Assembly (NCBI GenBank): GCA_963580455.1
Contig: OY756967.1
Location: forward strand, 18,894,022-18,958,021
Length of the DNA: 64,000 nt
From: Euonymus europaeus
Lineage: Eukaryota; Streptophyta; Magnoliopsida; Celastrales; Celastraceae
Direction: 5' to 3'
The notes beneath the pieces are model-generated. The model had not been told where the DNA came from. It saw only the letters and a program-made list of their open reading frames with translations, and did not search any database. The position numbers were made by a program, and so were the translations under genes. Within the stretch, counting starts at the first letter, position 1; every line of letters starts with the position of its first letter. Positions 36,235 to 48,000 of this stretch are shown piece by piece.

Positions 36235-36610
36235 GACCATTAAAAATATATTGTTGTAGATGCTCTAAAAAATTATTGTTAGTTTATTTAAAGAGTTATT
36301 GCAATGATGTATTTTTTATGAGATAATGGATATATGTTTTTGTTGATGTGGTTGTATTAGAAAATATGTTTTATTCATGTAACTGTATTGGGATATGTGT
36401 TTTGATAATATCGATGAGTATGTGACTACTTGACTTTTTTTAAAAAATGTGAGATTAGTATCGATTTTGATGTAATTTTTTTTAAAAATAAATGAAATAA
36501 TAGATATTTTATGAATATAAAAAAGAGAGAATGAATAAAAATTTATATTTTACTGATGTGTAGTCTGTGTAGATATATAAATTCAATACATGATTTTAAT
36601 AAATCAGCAA
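36235..36610. repeat. Diverged MITE copy, same family as 42847-43234
   Basis: The series TTGTTGATGTGGTTGTATT, AAAATATGTTTT and CTTGACTTTTT, then a TCGATTTTGATGTAA motif, follows the same order as in the element at 42.85 kb. The ends are degraded, so the borders are approximate. Confidence 0.5.
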
Positions 36611-37051
36611 AAAATTATCAATAATTATTAATCACCCTTGTGCACAACAAAAGTCAACTAAAAGGTAACACTGACACCACACAACACAATGACAGTAGAA
36701 CTGTAGAGTAGAGGGGGAACAAACTACTATACAAGAGAAGTGTTTGTTCAGTGTTCTACTCAAACTTGATGTGCATTCACTCCTCCTGCCCTACACACAA
36801 TTATTACCAGGAAGTAACTCCTGCTATCTTTTGGTGAAAGAAAACGTAAAGGTAAAGGCTTCATCACTCCCTTTCTCTCAGTGTTTATGATCTATCAACG
36901 TCCTAGTTCCTACTTGAAATCAAAGTCTGATATTTTCGCTGTCTTTTCTTTTGGCTCTTTTTTCTTCTAAAGAGACAATTCTTCCCTTTCATTGATAGAG
37001 AGAGCAATTTAATATGTGCCTTCTTTGAGTACTACTATCCAAATTTTAGCC

Positions 37052-38197
37052 ATGAAAGAGAGAGGCAAAGCAGTGGAGATGTACAACGGCGACTTGTTCT
37101 CGGAGTATAGTAGTTCGTCAACAGATCTTCAATGCAAGAAACACCCACAATCGTCTTCAACGGGTGTTTGCGCTTACTGTCTCGAGAATCGTTTGATGAA
37201 GCTGGTCTGCTCAGATTGCGGGGAGCAGCGTCGGTCGTGCTGCTCTTGCTCTTCTAAGGTCTCTTCCAATCGGAATTCAAACGCTGTTGAGGTAGGCAGT
37301 GTTGGTCGCATGTCGTTTCTCATTGAAAATGAACAAAAAGATCCATCAAACTCGAAACCCAAAAGTGGTACTAACACTGATAACAAAACAAACGAGGTTT
37401 TCGTCCTCAAGAGGAGTAGTAGTAGCTGTGTTGAGATCAAGAGGAAAAGAGGGTTTTGGAGAATCGGGAGGTTGTTTGGGAAGAAAAGAGAGAAGAATTG
37501 CGAGAGGAATAGTGTTGGAGGAGGGATTGATGAGAAAAGTGAGTTGTGGGTTGTCGATTACATGGGTGTTTCGAGGTCCAGGTCTCTGTGCAGTTTCAGA
37601 GGAGGTGGGTTTCTCGGATCAGAAGATGGAGGTGACATGATGTCATTCTCCGGTGCTCGGAGCTCCATCTCGGCTGCTCGGAGCTCTATTTCAGCTGCTA
37701 GAAGAAGCGGGTTCAGTGAAGGAGAACCAAGAAAGAGTGGACTCAGTGAAGTAGAGGCAAGAAGAAGTGGATATGATAGTGAAAGGAGAGACAGTGCTTT
37801 CATGGAGCATGAAAGTAATGGTCTTAATGGCGCAACCAGACGTATATTTTCACTCAAAGAAGGGAATTTCACTAGTGTAGATGGTTCAGGCTTCATTGAC
37901 TTGAAATTTGATTTCCCATCAGAAGGAAAAACAGAGTTCCCTGCTTTGAAGCAGAGTGTTCAATTGGATCCAGACTCTGCTGCTTTTGGTCGCATGAGAG
38001 AAGATGTCACTGGTAGGGAAGGTGATTTCGTAAGAGGACGTTCATGTAGAATCACAGTGAGTGATAGAGGGATCAAGAAGAGCAGGAAAAGTTTCAAGAG
38101 TTGGAGATGGATCTTCAAGCAACATCCAAGACCAAGTGCAAGGAAGAAAGACGAAGATTTTACGGTCAAACCAGGTGAAAACCCACAGAAATGCTAG
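37052..38197 (+). CDS. OCTOPUS/DUF740-type protein, 381 aa, single exon
   Basis: Likely a member of the plant OCTOPUS/DUF740 family, membrane-associated polarity or scaffold proteins; OCTOPUS itself acts in phloem differentiation. What is seen: a Cys/His-rich N-terminal block (LQCKKHPQSSSTGVCAYCLE, then VCSDCGEQRRSCCSC), long Ser/Arg-rich disordered stretches, a basic KRGFWRIGRLFGKKR patch, and a C-terminal conserved block DRGIKKSRKSFKSWRWIFKQ. A small internal repeat ARSSISA occurs twice at about residues 204-217. ATG at 37052 is chosen as the first in-frame ATG; the frame is open a little further upstream but has no ATG. At 381 residues it is shorter than OCTOPUS. Family placement is good; function is inferred. 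Confidence 0.8.
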   Translation: MKERGKAVEMYNGDLFSEYSSSSTDLQCKKHPQSSSTGVCAYCLENRLMKLVCSDCGEQRRSCCSCSSKVSSNRNSNAVEVGSVGRMSFLIENEQKDPSNSKPKSGTNTDNKTNEVFVLKRSSSSCVEIKRKRGFWRIGRLFGKKREKNCERNSVGGGIDEKSELWVVDYMGVSRSRSLCSFRGGGFLGSEDGGDMMSFSGARSSISAARSSISAARRSGFSEGEPRKSGLSEVEARRSGYDSERRDSAFMEHESNGLNGATRRIFSLKEGNFTSVDGSGFIDLKFDFPSEGKTEFPALKQSVQLDPDSAAFGRMREDVTGREGDFVRGRSCRITVSDRGIKKSRKSFKSWRWIFKQHPRPSARKKDEDFTVKPGENPQKC

Positions 38198-38816
38198 CAG
38201 CTTAGAGCCATGTTCATTCGTGATTTTGTATCTTGCTTTATGCAGAGTTGTTCACATTTTACCTCAATCTGGTGTCTATGTTGATCATAAGTTGATGTTG
38301 GAAAGAATTTAAGAAAGCTAACTCTAACACAGGTATGTTGCTTTTGCAGTATAAATTAGGCCAAAGATCTCAAAGACAAAGATAGAGGAGAGGGCATGCT
38401 TTGTATTTATGGATAGTATGTAAATAAACCAAAAAAAGAGAGTGTATTATGTAAGTGCATCAAATCCAACGGACCAGATACACTTCCTTCTTTAGATTGA
38501 AGTTAAGCGAGTTAAGTGAACTTTTGGTATGAAAATGTTTGTCATTTTTCAATTTGATTATTGAATGTTTAGCTCAATAACTTAAAATTTCAATTTATTA
38601 TAAAATGTTAAACTCATGTAGTTTTTAATATTTTCAAACCGTCAACATACCGGTGTGAGATATAAATAAATAAATAGAGCTTCGTGTGCTGCTGTATGAG
38701 ATATCCGAGCTCGATTCATTTATAAACGAGTCGAGCTAGGACTTGACTTGGAGCTTGTTTTGCAAAACGAGTCGGGTTAGGGCTCGTTTGCTAATCAAGG
38801 CCCTAAACAGTGACAT
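38198..38816. other. 3' UTR and intergenic DNA
   Basis: The 3' end of the preceding gene is followed by AT-rich DNA with a GAGCTCG-type repetitive patch (38705-38795) similar to common plant dispersed repeats. No gene is seen. Confidence 0.5.
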
Positions 38817-39190
38817 GGGTAGGTGGGCTGGAGCTCGGTCTACTTTGGTGATCTGACTGTTTCTCTTGCTTCTAACCCAAGCAGATGTAACAATCGAGCA
38901 CGATCAAAATGTGGTCATTCTTCAAGCTTAAGCAAACGTAGCAGAAACAGATTCTACAGTTCAACAAGCATACATACAGATTCTGAGAATTTTCCAGTAA
39001 TTGTTCGCTACAAAACATTATTGCCACGTCAATCAAATATATAGTCAAACAATAAGAATGTCAACCACAGGTAATGCCTGCAGACAAACTATGCGCGACT
39101 TTAATGCTTATTTTTTTTCAAATTGTTAGTGATAATATAATCAATAGGAGCATAGTAATTACCGGGAAACTCATCTTTAGCTGTCCAACT
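38817..39190 (+). repeat. Upstream copy of a diverged direct duplication
   Basis: It matches 39738-40180 in the same orientation: GGGCTGG, CGAGCACGATCAAA-like, CATTCTTCAA(G/A)CTTAAGC, CAGATTCT(G)AGAA, and GTGATAATATAATCAAT at its end (39128 versus 40112). Divergence and indels are considerable. There is no coding signal. Confidence 0.65.
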
Positions 39191-39737
39191 CGAAGAAGAC
39201 GACATTTATAAAAGGAAATTTGTTAAAAAAAACCAAGAAAGCTGACATAAAATCATTATATGCTTGCATCAAGAGTAGATAATTTGAAACCTTAAAGTTG
39301 CAACTTGAATCTTTGCTAGAAAGAAACCAAGAAGCTAACTCCCATGCCCCTTATGTGTTCCAGGATGAACATGTTTGTATGTATCCTTAGCATGCATTAT
39401 GTATCTGGTCTAGCTGACAAAATGCTCTTCATTATATTGAAATTGAGGCTTAGGAGTTGGTCCATTCCATATCCAATGCTAGGTATTTATTATATTCAAT
39501 GATGGCTGGAGATGGCTTATGGTACGATGAACCAATATGACTGGTGGGATTACTCTCGTTTATAAAAACTTCGGATACATGATAATGATCCTTGAGAGAT
39601 AGTTGATGAGCAGTTTTTGGCTATGGTCAGAAACTTATCGGAGGTTTTACAAGGATGGTGGTAGACTAGTGATGATGTGGGTGAGAACTTGTGATAGAAG
39701 TGATGAATGTGCAGTTTCCCTCCGCCACCAACCATGG
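39191..39737. other. Spacer between duplicate blocks, no gene seen
   Basis: No coding or RNA feature recognised. Small overlapping frames on both strands near 39550-39860 have no domain. Confidence 0.45.
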
Positions 39738-40180
39738 GTAAGCTGGATGGGCGGGCCTTGGTCGACTGTGTGTTTATCTGACCATTCATGTTGCTTCCAA
39801 GTTCTAACCCCAGCAAATGTAACACTGAAGCACAATCATACCAAAATTTCTTCATTCTTCAAACTTAAGCTATAGAAGCAGAAATTGTGTTACAGTCAAA
39901 AACAGCATTCACTCGGGTTCTGGGAAGTTTCCAGCAACTCTTCAATACACTGTCAAAAAATAATCACACGACTGTATTTAATGCTAATAGACAGACTAGT
40001 CAAGCCCTCTATACCTTCTCAACACAAATCCATTTTAAGGCAAGTACTAGGGATAATAGACAAACTATATAGACCTGGTCAAGTTTGAGTTTTATCTCAT
40101 TACATCACATTGTTAGTGATAATATAATCAATTAGGAGGCTAGTACTCACTACGAATTAAACCCATGTTTAGCTTCTCCA
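39738..40180 (+). repeat. Downstream copy of a diverged direct duplication
   Basis: This is the partner of 38817-39190, ending about 130 bp before the DUF1262 start codon. One copy may therefore carry the DUF1262 promoter and the other a leftover promoter of a lost duplicate. Confidence 0.6.
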
Positions 40181-40314
40181 TATTTCCTACCCATTTGACC
40201 AAATGAACAGTTTCAATGATGCAGAGTTTGAAAACAGATCAAGACATAAAGCCAGAAACAAGTCAGAGTCTCAAGAAACCACAAAGCAGCATATATTTTC
40301 TGATAAGAGAAAGA

Positions 40315-41564
40315 ATGTACGTGACAAGGCCTCTGTCTATGTACAAAAGGTTCCCTCATGCTCTGTCAGAATCTCCTCCTGAGGGTCCAAATTCTGGTAT
40401 TCTAGTGATCCTAGATGAAGAAGCTCAGCCCACCTGTTGTTTTGGATTGTGTGAGAGTGGACGACTTCGACACCTGCCTTTCCCTCAAAACAAAAACCTT
40501 AAAATCAAATATACCCAAAACAGTGGAGAGCACCAGTATGTTCATGTTAACCGTGTTATCTTAATTCCTGCTCTTAATCAACCATTATCCTCTAATAGGT
40601 ACTATGCGATACAACCAAAGGGAAGCCATCAAGGGTACGTATAAGATCAAAATTACCATCAACTTATTTCAGTTTTTGTTCAAGTCTTGAAGTTAACTTT
40701 GTAATTGAATTGGGTTTCAGGGAAGCATTCACAAACTCAAAAGAGGAGGACATGAGTACTTGTTGTTTCTGCAAACGTATTCGAGATTTAAAACCTCAAC
40801 CTTTCGACCATCACAACATGTATCAGCAAGTAGAGATTCGACGCCGAGACTGCGGAGGTTTTACGGCCAAATCTTTAGCTCCTGATGGTTTTCCTCCATT
40901 ATTCTTGAGGAGAAAAGGTTGGAAAATGCATACCTCCACTCCACATGACTTCGATTTAGGTGAAGCTAGAGGCCTTGACACAACTCTCCGTGCTCGCCTT
41001 CCCGATTTCAACAACTTCCCTTTATCACATAAAAGTTCTCCATCTGTAGTCGTAGGGAAGTGGTACAGTCCTTTTATGTTTATCAAAGAAGGAAAACTCA
41101 AGGATCAGATTAGCAAATCAAGATACTATGAGATGATACTTGAACAGAGATGGGAGCGGGTTTTCGCTTGCGGAAATCGTCCTGAACAGGGGAATACTGT
41201 GTTTGTTGATGTAACAATGCAAAGACAAGTGGTTCAATTTGGTAGTGGGAGGGAGGCTGTGCAAAACCAGTGCACTGATGAAGTAATGTGGTTCTGCAGC
41301 ATGGCAGGGGATGAAAGGGTGGGGTTGAGTTTGGCAATTGTCGAGAGAATGAAGTGGGAGGAAGAGAGATTTGGTTGGGGCAGTGATGGGAATCAAAGGG
41401 AAGAGAGTGTGAGGAGAGCTGAGGAGTTCAAAGGGATGGGTAAGTGGACCAGGTTTGGTTGCTATGTGTTGGTGGAGAGGTTTGTGTTGAAGACAATGGA
41501 TGGGAGTTTGGTGCTCACCTATGACTTCAAGCACACTCACCAAATTAAACCCAAATGGGAATGA
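40315..41564 (+). CDS. DUF1262 family protein, 2 exons, 387 aa
   Basis: A plant-specific family of unknown function. Exons are 40315-40634 and 40721-41564, with donor AAGG/GTACGT, acceptor TTTCAG and frame preserved (KGSHQG, EAFTNSKEED). The start MYVTRPLSMYKRF is the usual family start; an in-frame ATG at 40216 would add 33 residues of ordinary composition and is less likely. Conserved blocks: PPEGPNSGILVILDEEAQ, CCFGLCESG, LPFPQNKNL, NQPLSSNRYYAIQPKGSH, CCFCKRI, GGFTAKSLAPDGFPPLFLRR and GEARGLDTTLRARLPDF. Length and order match the family, which often occurs in clusters in plants. No signal peptide or membrane segment is evident. No lesions. Confidence 0.9.
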
Positions 41565-42846
41565 AAACTAGAAATTATATTCTTGCATTATATTCAAGTT
41601 GTAGTTTGTCCAGAAATCTCTAAGAACTTGCCTGATAAAGAGAAGATGGAAGAATGAATGTTTACTATAAATCTTCATATTAGTCATATTGCTGTTGTAC
41701 AGAGGGTGTTCTTCCTTGTATTCATATATGATTGTTTTCTGTTTCCTATTACATTACATGTACTATTAGACATTGTATGAACTACTTGTTTATAATTTTA
41801 TAGTACTTTCCATTATCGTTCCACATTGATTTTGTTATATATTTATTTAATTCTTCCTACATGTTCATGAGATTCAACAAAGAAGTCTTATGAAAATCAA
41901 CAGAGGAAATCAAGTGTAAATAAATATGAGTTTCAGCAAATACCTGAACAATCCACTGCATCGTCTTTCTTTCAAGCTTTCTACTTCTTGGATACCTTTC
42001 ACACTCTAATAAATTGCAAAAAAAATTGAAGTAAAGATTTGAAGTCAGCACTTTAGTAATCATTTTAAACGGCATATCTTCTTAAATCACTAACAGAGAG
42101 TCATCATTCATAAGCAAATATGAACTCCATAGCCAAATCAACATGCTAGGTGCTTAGATTAGTCATGTATCTCAGCATAAATATCACTCAAATATGAACC
42201 AGAGCCATGAGAGTTGACAAATCGACTTGAAGGCCACCTTTGAATCATCGTTCAAATATGAAATAGTGAAAAGGTATTAGCTGATTTTATGTTATTTTAT
42301 TAGCTGATTTTAAATTGAACTTTGTGTTGTTGGATTATTGGTGCAAGTGTGCAACTGTGCAGGTGAAGATGGAGTGTGAATCTGTGAATGAGGTGAAGAC
42401 ATGGAGTCATGGAGTGATGAATGATGAGGTCTGCAACTGGGGAAGAGTCAGGAATACTACCAACTTAACTATGTGGTGTTGTCTTGTATTCTTGTTGAAC
42501 TATCTGTAATTCTATTTTTACAGATTATACTATTAAGTGATGAGCTATGCGTGTTTGAGTGAATTTCTCTATAATAATGTAGTGATATAGACATATATTG
42601 ATGAACTATAGTATTCACTATTCAAACTACCGAAAGCTTATGAATTATGATAATATTGTTTTAATATTTATTTATGAACTGCAGTACTTTAAATGGGTCA
42701 CATTCAATTTAAAATCGAATAACTGCCCCCGAACAATTTAATGAGAATCAATTCATTTTGGGATGGGTTATTGGATCCCGTCCCAATCCAAGAATCACTT
42801 CATTTTGGATTAATATCTTAATCGGTGCGGTTAGATGTTGTATTTA
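41565..42846. other. Intergenic DNA, no gene seen
   Basis: It contains the 3' UTR of the DUF1262 gene. Nothing else is recognised; short frames at 41857-42075 and 42315-42509 lack support. Confidence 0.5.
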
Positions 42847-43234
42847 GGGCACTTGCAATGGTGTCAAGTTAATGGACCAACAAAGTTAATGTGTTTTGTT
42901 GATGTGGCTGTATTGAAAAATGTGTTTTGTTGATGTGGTTGTATTGATATATGTATTTTGGTGATGTGGATGATGATGTGGCTTGACTTTTTGTAATAAA
43001 GGTGGGACCCAGTCTTGATTTTGGTGTAAATTTGATGGGGATAGTATGAAGGATAGGAAAGTAGTTGGGTTGGATAATTGTTTTGTATTGGGAGATGTGT
43101 TTTGCTGATGTGGCAGTATTGAAATGTGTGTTATGCTGATTTGATTGTATTGAGAGTTGTGATTTTGTGAGATAGATGTAGGACCCAAAAACAAAATTGT
43201 CGGACCATTACAATTGCAACTATTGTGGTTGCCC
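42847..43234. mobile_element. MITE, ~388 bp, flanked by TA
   Basis: The left end GGGCACTTGCAATGGTG and the right end, read inwards, AGGGCAACCACAATAGTTGC, are imperfect inverted repeats; the core GGGC/GCCC ends are flanked by TA on both sides. The interior repeats TGTTTTGTTGATGTGG-type words several times. Superfamily is uncertain (Tc1/mariner- or PIF-like). No coding capacity; the long minus-strand frame here (42886-43194) is low-complexity. Confidence 0.65.
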
Positions 43235-43766
43235 TAATATGATATTGAGTGTTCCATTTTTTGGGTTTGGGTTTGAAACCGAATCCATAACCCATAGTTC
43301 TCCCCTACTAGCTTGAATTCAAATAAATGTACTTGAAAGCAATACAAATGTGACACGGGCCCAAATTAACAAACTAAAACAACAGGCCCTGAACTCATGC
43401 AAAGCCCAACTACTATTAGGGCATTCGCACAACAACAGAGACGAGCGAGAAGAGACCTCTGGAAACACAAACGTCTTCCATGGAAGATCTGCACGAGGAA
43501 AGCACTATGCTTAACAGTATTTGGGTGGGGAAAACGTTACCGTTTAGGGATGCGTAAACCCTAACACTATGTTCGGGCTGTAAATGTTTGAAAGGGTACT
43601 CAATTAGTCCTCTTGCTCTCCTTCAACTTTACAAAATCACCAGTCTCAAATTACTAATCCCAGAACACAACGTACGCGGCACCTCTCTTAAACCTTTGAA
43701 GTTAATTGTTTGATAATTTTCCTCAGAGAAAGGTAAGACGGAAACAGTAGATATCGTATAGGTTAG
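43235..43766. other. Promoter and leader region of the ICARUS1-like gene
   Basis: No coding sequence. The last ~150 bp before ATG 43767 look like a transcribed leader. Regulatory motifs were not identified. Confidence 0.4.
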
Positions 43767-44985
43767 ATGGCGAACAGCAAATATGAGTACGTCAAGTCAT
43801 ACGAGCTTGTTGATGAGGTTAGGCCGCCCGATATCATCGTTGTTCGCATTGACGGCTGTGATTTTCGCAGGTAAGATAATTCGAGTTTTGGGATTTTCTA
43901 TGCTTCCTTGCTGCAACTACATTTGATTTCTTGTGATGTAAAGCTAAATTTGCACATAAAGGGAGTTCTTTTTGTTCTATCTTGTATTGAACAATCGGCA
44001 ACCAGTATATTTTTTACGTCCAAGAAAACTGTCTCTTGTTATACATGGCCTCAATCACCGATGTTTCCTGAAGTTCCGAATGGCAATTGTGGTATAATTT
44101 GTATTATTCAGACACTTACGTTTCACTTGCACAGAGTGATATTTATTTTTCAATCCGTCAATATTTTTTGTATTGTAGGTTTTCTGAGGTTCTCGAATTT
44201 GATAGACCAAACGATGAGAGCGCTTTGAGCTTGATGAATGCGTGTGCAACTTCAGTGTTAGATGAGTACCCGGATGTTGTATTTGCTTATGGATTCAGCG
44301 ATGAGTACAGGTGCTTCAATTTTTAAGCTTGTTTTGTATTCCAAACAAAAATTTCTTCGAGCTTGTATGTTTGTTAAGATGAAGTATTGCTTGCGGTCGT
44401 GGCTTGCAGTTTTGTTTTCAAGAAGACAACCAAGTTCTACCAACGACGAGCCAGGTTCTGTGATGACTTTTTGGTGTTTAGCATTGCTTTAGTCACATCA
44501 GTCACTCATGCTTATTGATATACTGATATATGTCATTGCTGTAGTATCCACGTGAGATTACAATTCTAAGCAGCAATGAAGAATTTTTTTTGCCCCACTT
44601 ATTTTTATGGCTTTGTTGTATATATCACATTTAGAAAAGGACGCATTCATTTCATTCCTCTTTTCTCGTCTTCCAAGCCTGAGCAGATTTTATTTCTAGG
44701 ACCAAAAGTTCCTAAATTTAGTATGTCTTAATTTTTACTTTATCCTACTATATCCTAGTTGATAGTCTAAGTGACAGTAGGTGGGCACCTGAATATAGCG
44801 CACATATAGAAGGATGGTCCATTACTCCTGTGGTTAGGTTGGTGGAAATTTCTTTTAAGTATATAAGCATGCTTAGGAACATTAAAAACACAATTTGGAT
44901 TGTAAGTGTGGCATAGCTAGTACTACTAAATTAGTGCATATAGCTGTATTTTTCTTCCCAATTATATGATGAAGTTCACCTTGAT

Positions 44986-45023
<38 letters not shown>

Positions 45024-48000
45024 TATTTTTGGTGGAAGATATATTTTTAACTTGCCACTCAAACTGATAATTGCAGCAAAGTTCTTTCCCTTGTTGTATC
45101 TTTCTTTGCCTCTGTGTATGCCACAAAATGGAAAGAATTCTTCCCAAAGGTGGAGTTGAGAAATCCTCCTTCATTTCATGCTCAAACCATATGCTTTGCA
45201 ACAATAGAGTTTCTTCAAGCATATCTTGCATGGAGGCAAGCTGAATGTGAGTAGTAACTTCTTAGACTAAGAAAACATTTCTCTTTGGAAAAAAAGAGTG
45301 TGTGCTTTTAAGTGAGCTAATTTTCTTCTTTTCTCATAAATGGAGTAAAATTCTTATGAACATCACTAGCTTTGCAGGTCATATTAACAATCAGCATAAC
45401 ACTTGTCTTTGGATGCTGGTTAGATGTGGAAAGAGTGAAAAGGAAGCACAAGAATTTTTAAAGGTGACACGGTTTATTGTTTAAGTGTTTCCACTTATGC
45501 ATGTGTGCATGCTTACTTTTATTCCTTTCAGTGGCCTTGTTATATCATGGATATTTATCCATTCAATACTGCTACTTTATCCTCTAACTTTCACTTCTTG
45601 CATGCTGGGTGTTTCTGTCAAGTTCTCTTGTTTGATCCTCAAATTAATTGTATTTACCTGACTGCAGGGTACTCAAAAGCAAGAGAAAAATGAGCTTTTG
45701 TTTCAACAGTTTGGTATAAACTATAAAAATCTTCCCCAGATTTTTCGTCAGGGATCTTGCATTTTCAAGACAGAGGTTTTCTTATATTCAAAATAAATTA
45801 TGTTTATCTTGCCAATTATTGCTTTGAAGATTTAATTTTGGTTTCCAGTAAAGCAGACTTTGTATTCCTATCTCACATCGTGTTAGGCAAAAGAAACAAC
45901 TTTGAAGCTTTATACATACCTGTGATATGCTTTTAAAAGTACGTTATTGTTAGCAAGAACAAAAGACCGGCCACTGTTTCCTCATATTTACTTCTGTGGC
46001 TCATGGCGCAAGGCTCCTGTAACATTTTGAAATGAAAATACAGAATCTTGCTAATGGCTTGGAGCCTTACAAACAGCTTTGTCACAAAGTTATTCTTCTC
46101 CTGCACGAGTTTGATTATAGCTTCTGCCTGCATAAGTCAACTGTGGTATACCTTCTTTGGAATTTAACATGCCAGTCAACTATTGCAGTGGAGAGATTGT
46201 TCTTGACTTGTTTAGTCATTCCATGCAAAGCTGCATTCTCCTTTGCAGTATGCTTTGTTTTGTGTCAATTAAAGAAACAAAGTTTCAATGCGTAATGCAA
46301 GTGTGAAGACCCCGACTTAGCTCTTTTTATCAATTGCATCTTAAAATTTGCATTTGAACAAGAACCTTTAGATTTTTCACTTTCACATTGCTAAAGACTC
46401 CATACAGTTGTGCTGAAGTAATGCTTTGTTAGATACGGAATTTTTTTGGGATTTTCGCACTACTGACACTGATTTACCAAATTTCTTGGCTGGCTGCAAA
46501 AAAAAATAAAAAATCATGCTAGTATCTCCTGAAGTTGCATGAAAAACATCAAATTTCATGAGAAGATCAGTTGAAATTTTCTCTTCCTGTAGTAGGAAGA
46601 ATGCAGTTCTTTCTTACTTTCTTTTAGGTTTTATAGCGGCCTGCCTGCATATATTTCCAACTTGTCACTAAAAATGCTTCATGTAAACGTTTTGAAGGTA
46701 GAAGAGATTGTGAAATTCAAAGAAGATGGCACTCCTGTGAAAAGATTGAGGAGAAAGGCAATAGTTGTCCATTCAGAGAATATAGCTGGGAAATGCTTTT
46801 GGAATGAGCAACCGGGTCTCCTTAAAGAGCTGGGTGCTTTTGTGGGGAACATTGACAAAATTGATCCAGATTATTTCAGGCCCTTTCTATTTGAAAACGG
46901 ACTGATGCCATCCACTTGGATCGTTATCCGACTAGATGGCTGCCACTTTCACAGGTAATGTCTTTGAATTTGTACTAGTAACGAATTATTAGTAGTCGTT
47001 GTTATTGAGCTGAGATCCTTTCCTTTTTTCTTCGCTTGCTACCTTTTTAACCAGTAGAAATGCTGTAAGATGACCTTTACTGCTAAGTTCTTCAATTCTC
47101 TACAAATGTCAGAGAAATTTTATGGCATGCTGATGGGCAGTGTATGCAATTCATTGCTCAGAAGATCAAAGCAATTTCTGGGTAATGGTGGCAGTGAAGT
47201 GGGAATGGAATGGGTTTGGGTGATTAAAAAGTTTGTAGATCTTTTTTACTTTTTCTGCTAATTTTTCAACAGAGATCCACATTTTGTATAAAATAGGAGA
47301 TTAAAAACTCAAAGAAGTCATTGTGAACTTACTCTAGATTCAGTTCAATTCTCTGTTCTTTTTTACTCGGGCTTGGGGGTATCATTATTCTTTAACTCCT
47401 AGTCACATATTTTTGCAATATCCAGAGGTTACTGAGCCTTTGATGCTTGAAAATTTATTCTTTTATCATGGACGTGAAATTTGAAAGTTATACAATTCTA
47501 TTTGTATCACAGATTTTGCAAAATTCATGAATTTGAGAAGCCCAATGATGAGAAAGCTTTGAACCTTATGAATTCATGTGCCGTGGCTTTGATGGAACAG
47601 TTCCATGATATTATTTTCTCCTATGGTGTCAGTGATGAATTCAGGTATCAATTTTTGTCTTTGTCTTGATTACATGCTTCTACCTTACTTGTTAATTTTT
47701 TTGTGTCTAATTTCCAGCTTTGTCTTGAAAAAGGATTCTCAATTCTACCAGAGGCAAGCAAGGTATATCCGTTGTTTCTCTTAATAGTTTCTATCGGCTG
47801 TAACAGTGTTGGGGAAATCACCCACCAAGATCTAATTTTTTCGGCAAAATAAACAGTCCCAACAGATACTAGGAATTTTTAACGTGAAAAGTCCTTAAAG
47901 GAGAAAATCGGGGGACCATTGTCCAGCCCAAAAACCTCAACTTCCAAGCTAATGGGCACAACAATACTTCAATGGCTATTCCCATGGGATTACGAACATA

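Noticed and set aside
40216..40314. Upstream in-frame ATG as the DUF1262 start
   Set aside because: The family usually begins with MYVTRPLS; the 33 extra residues show no conserved features.
42886..43194. 102-codon minus-strand frame rich in His, Asn and Ser
   Set aside because: It lies wholly within the MITE and arises from its repeated GATGTGG words.
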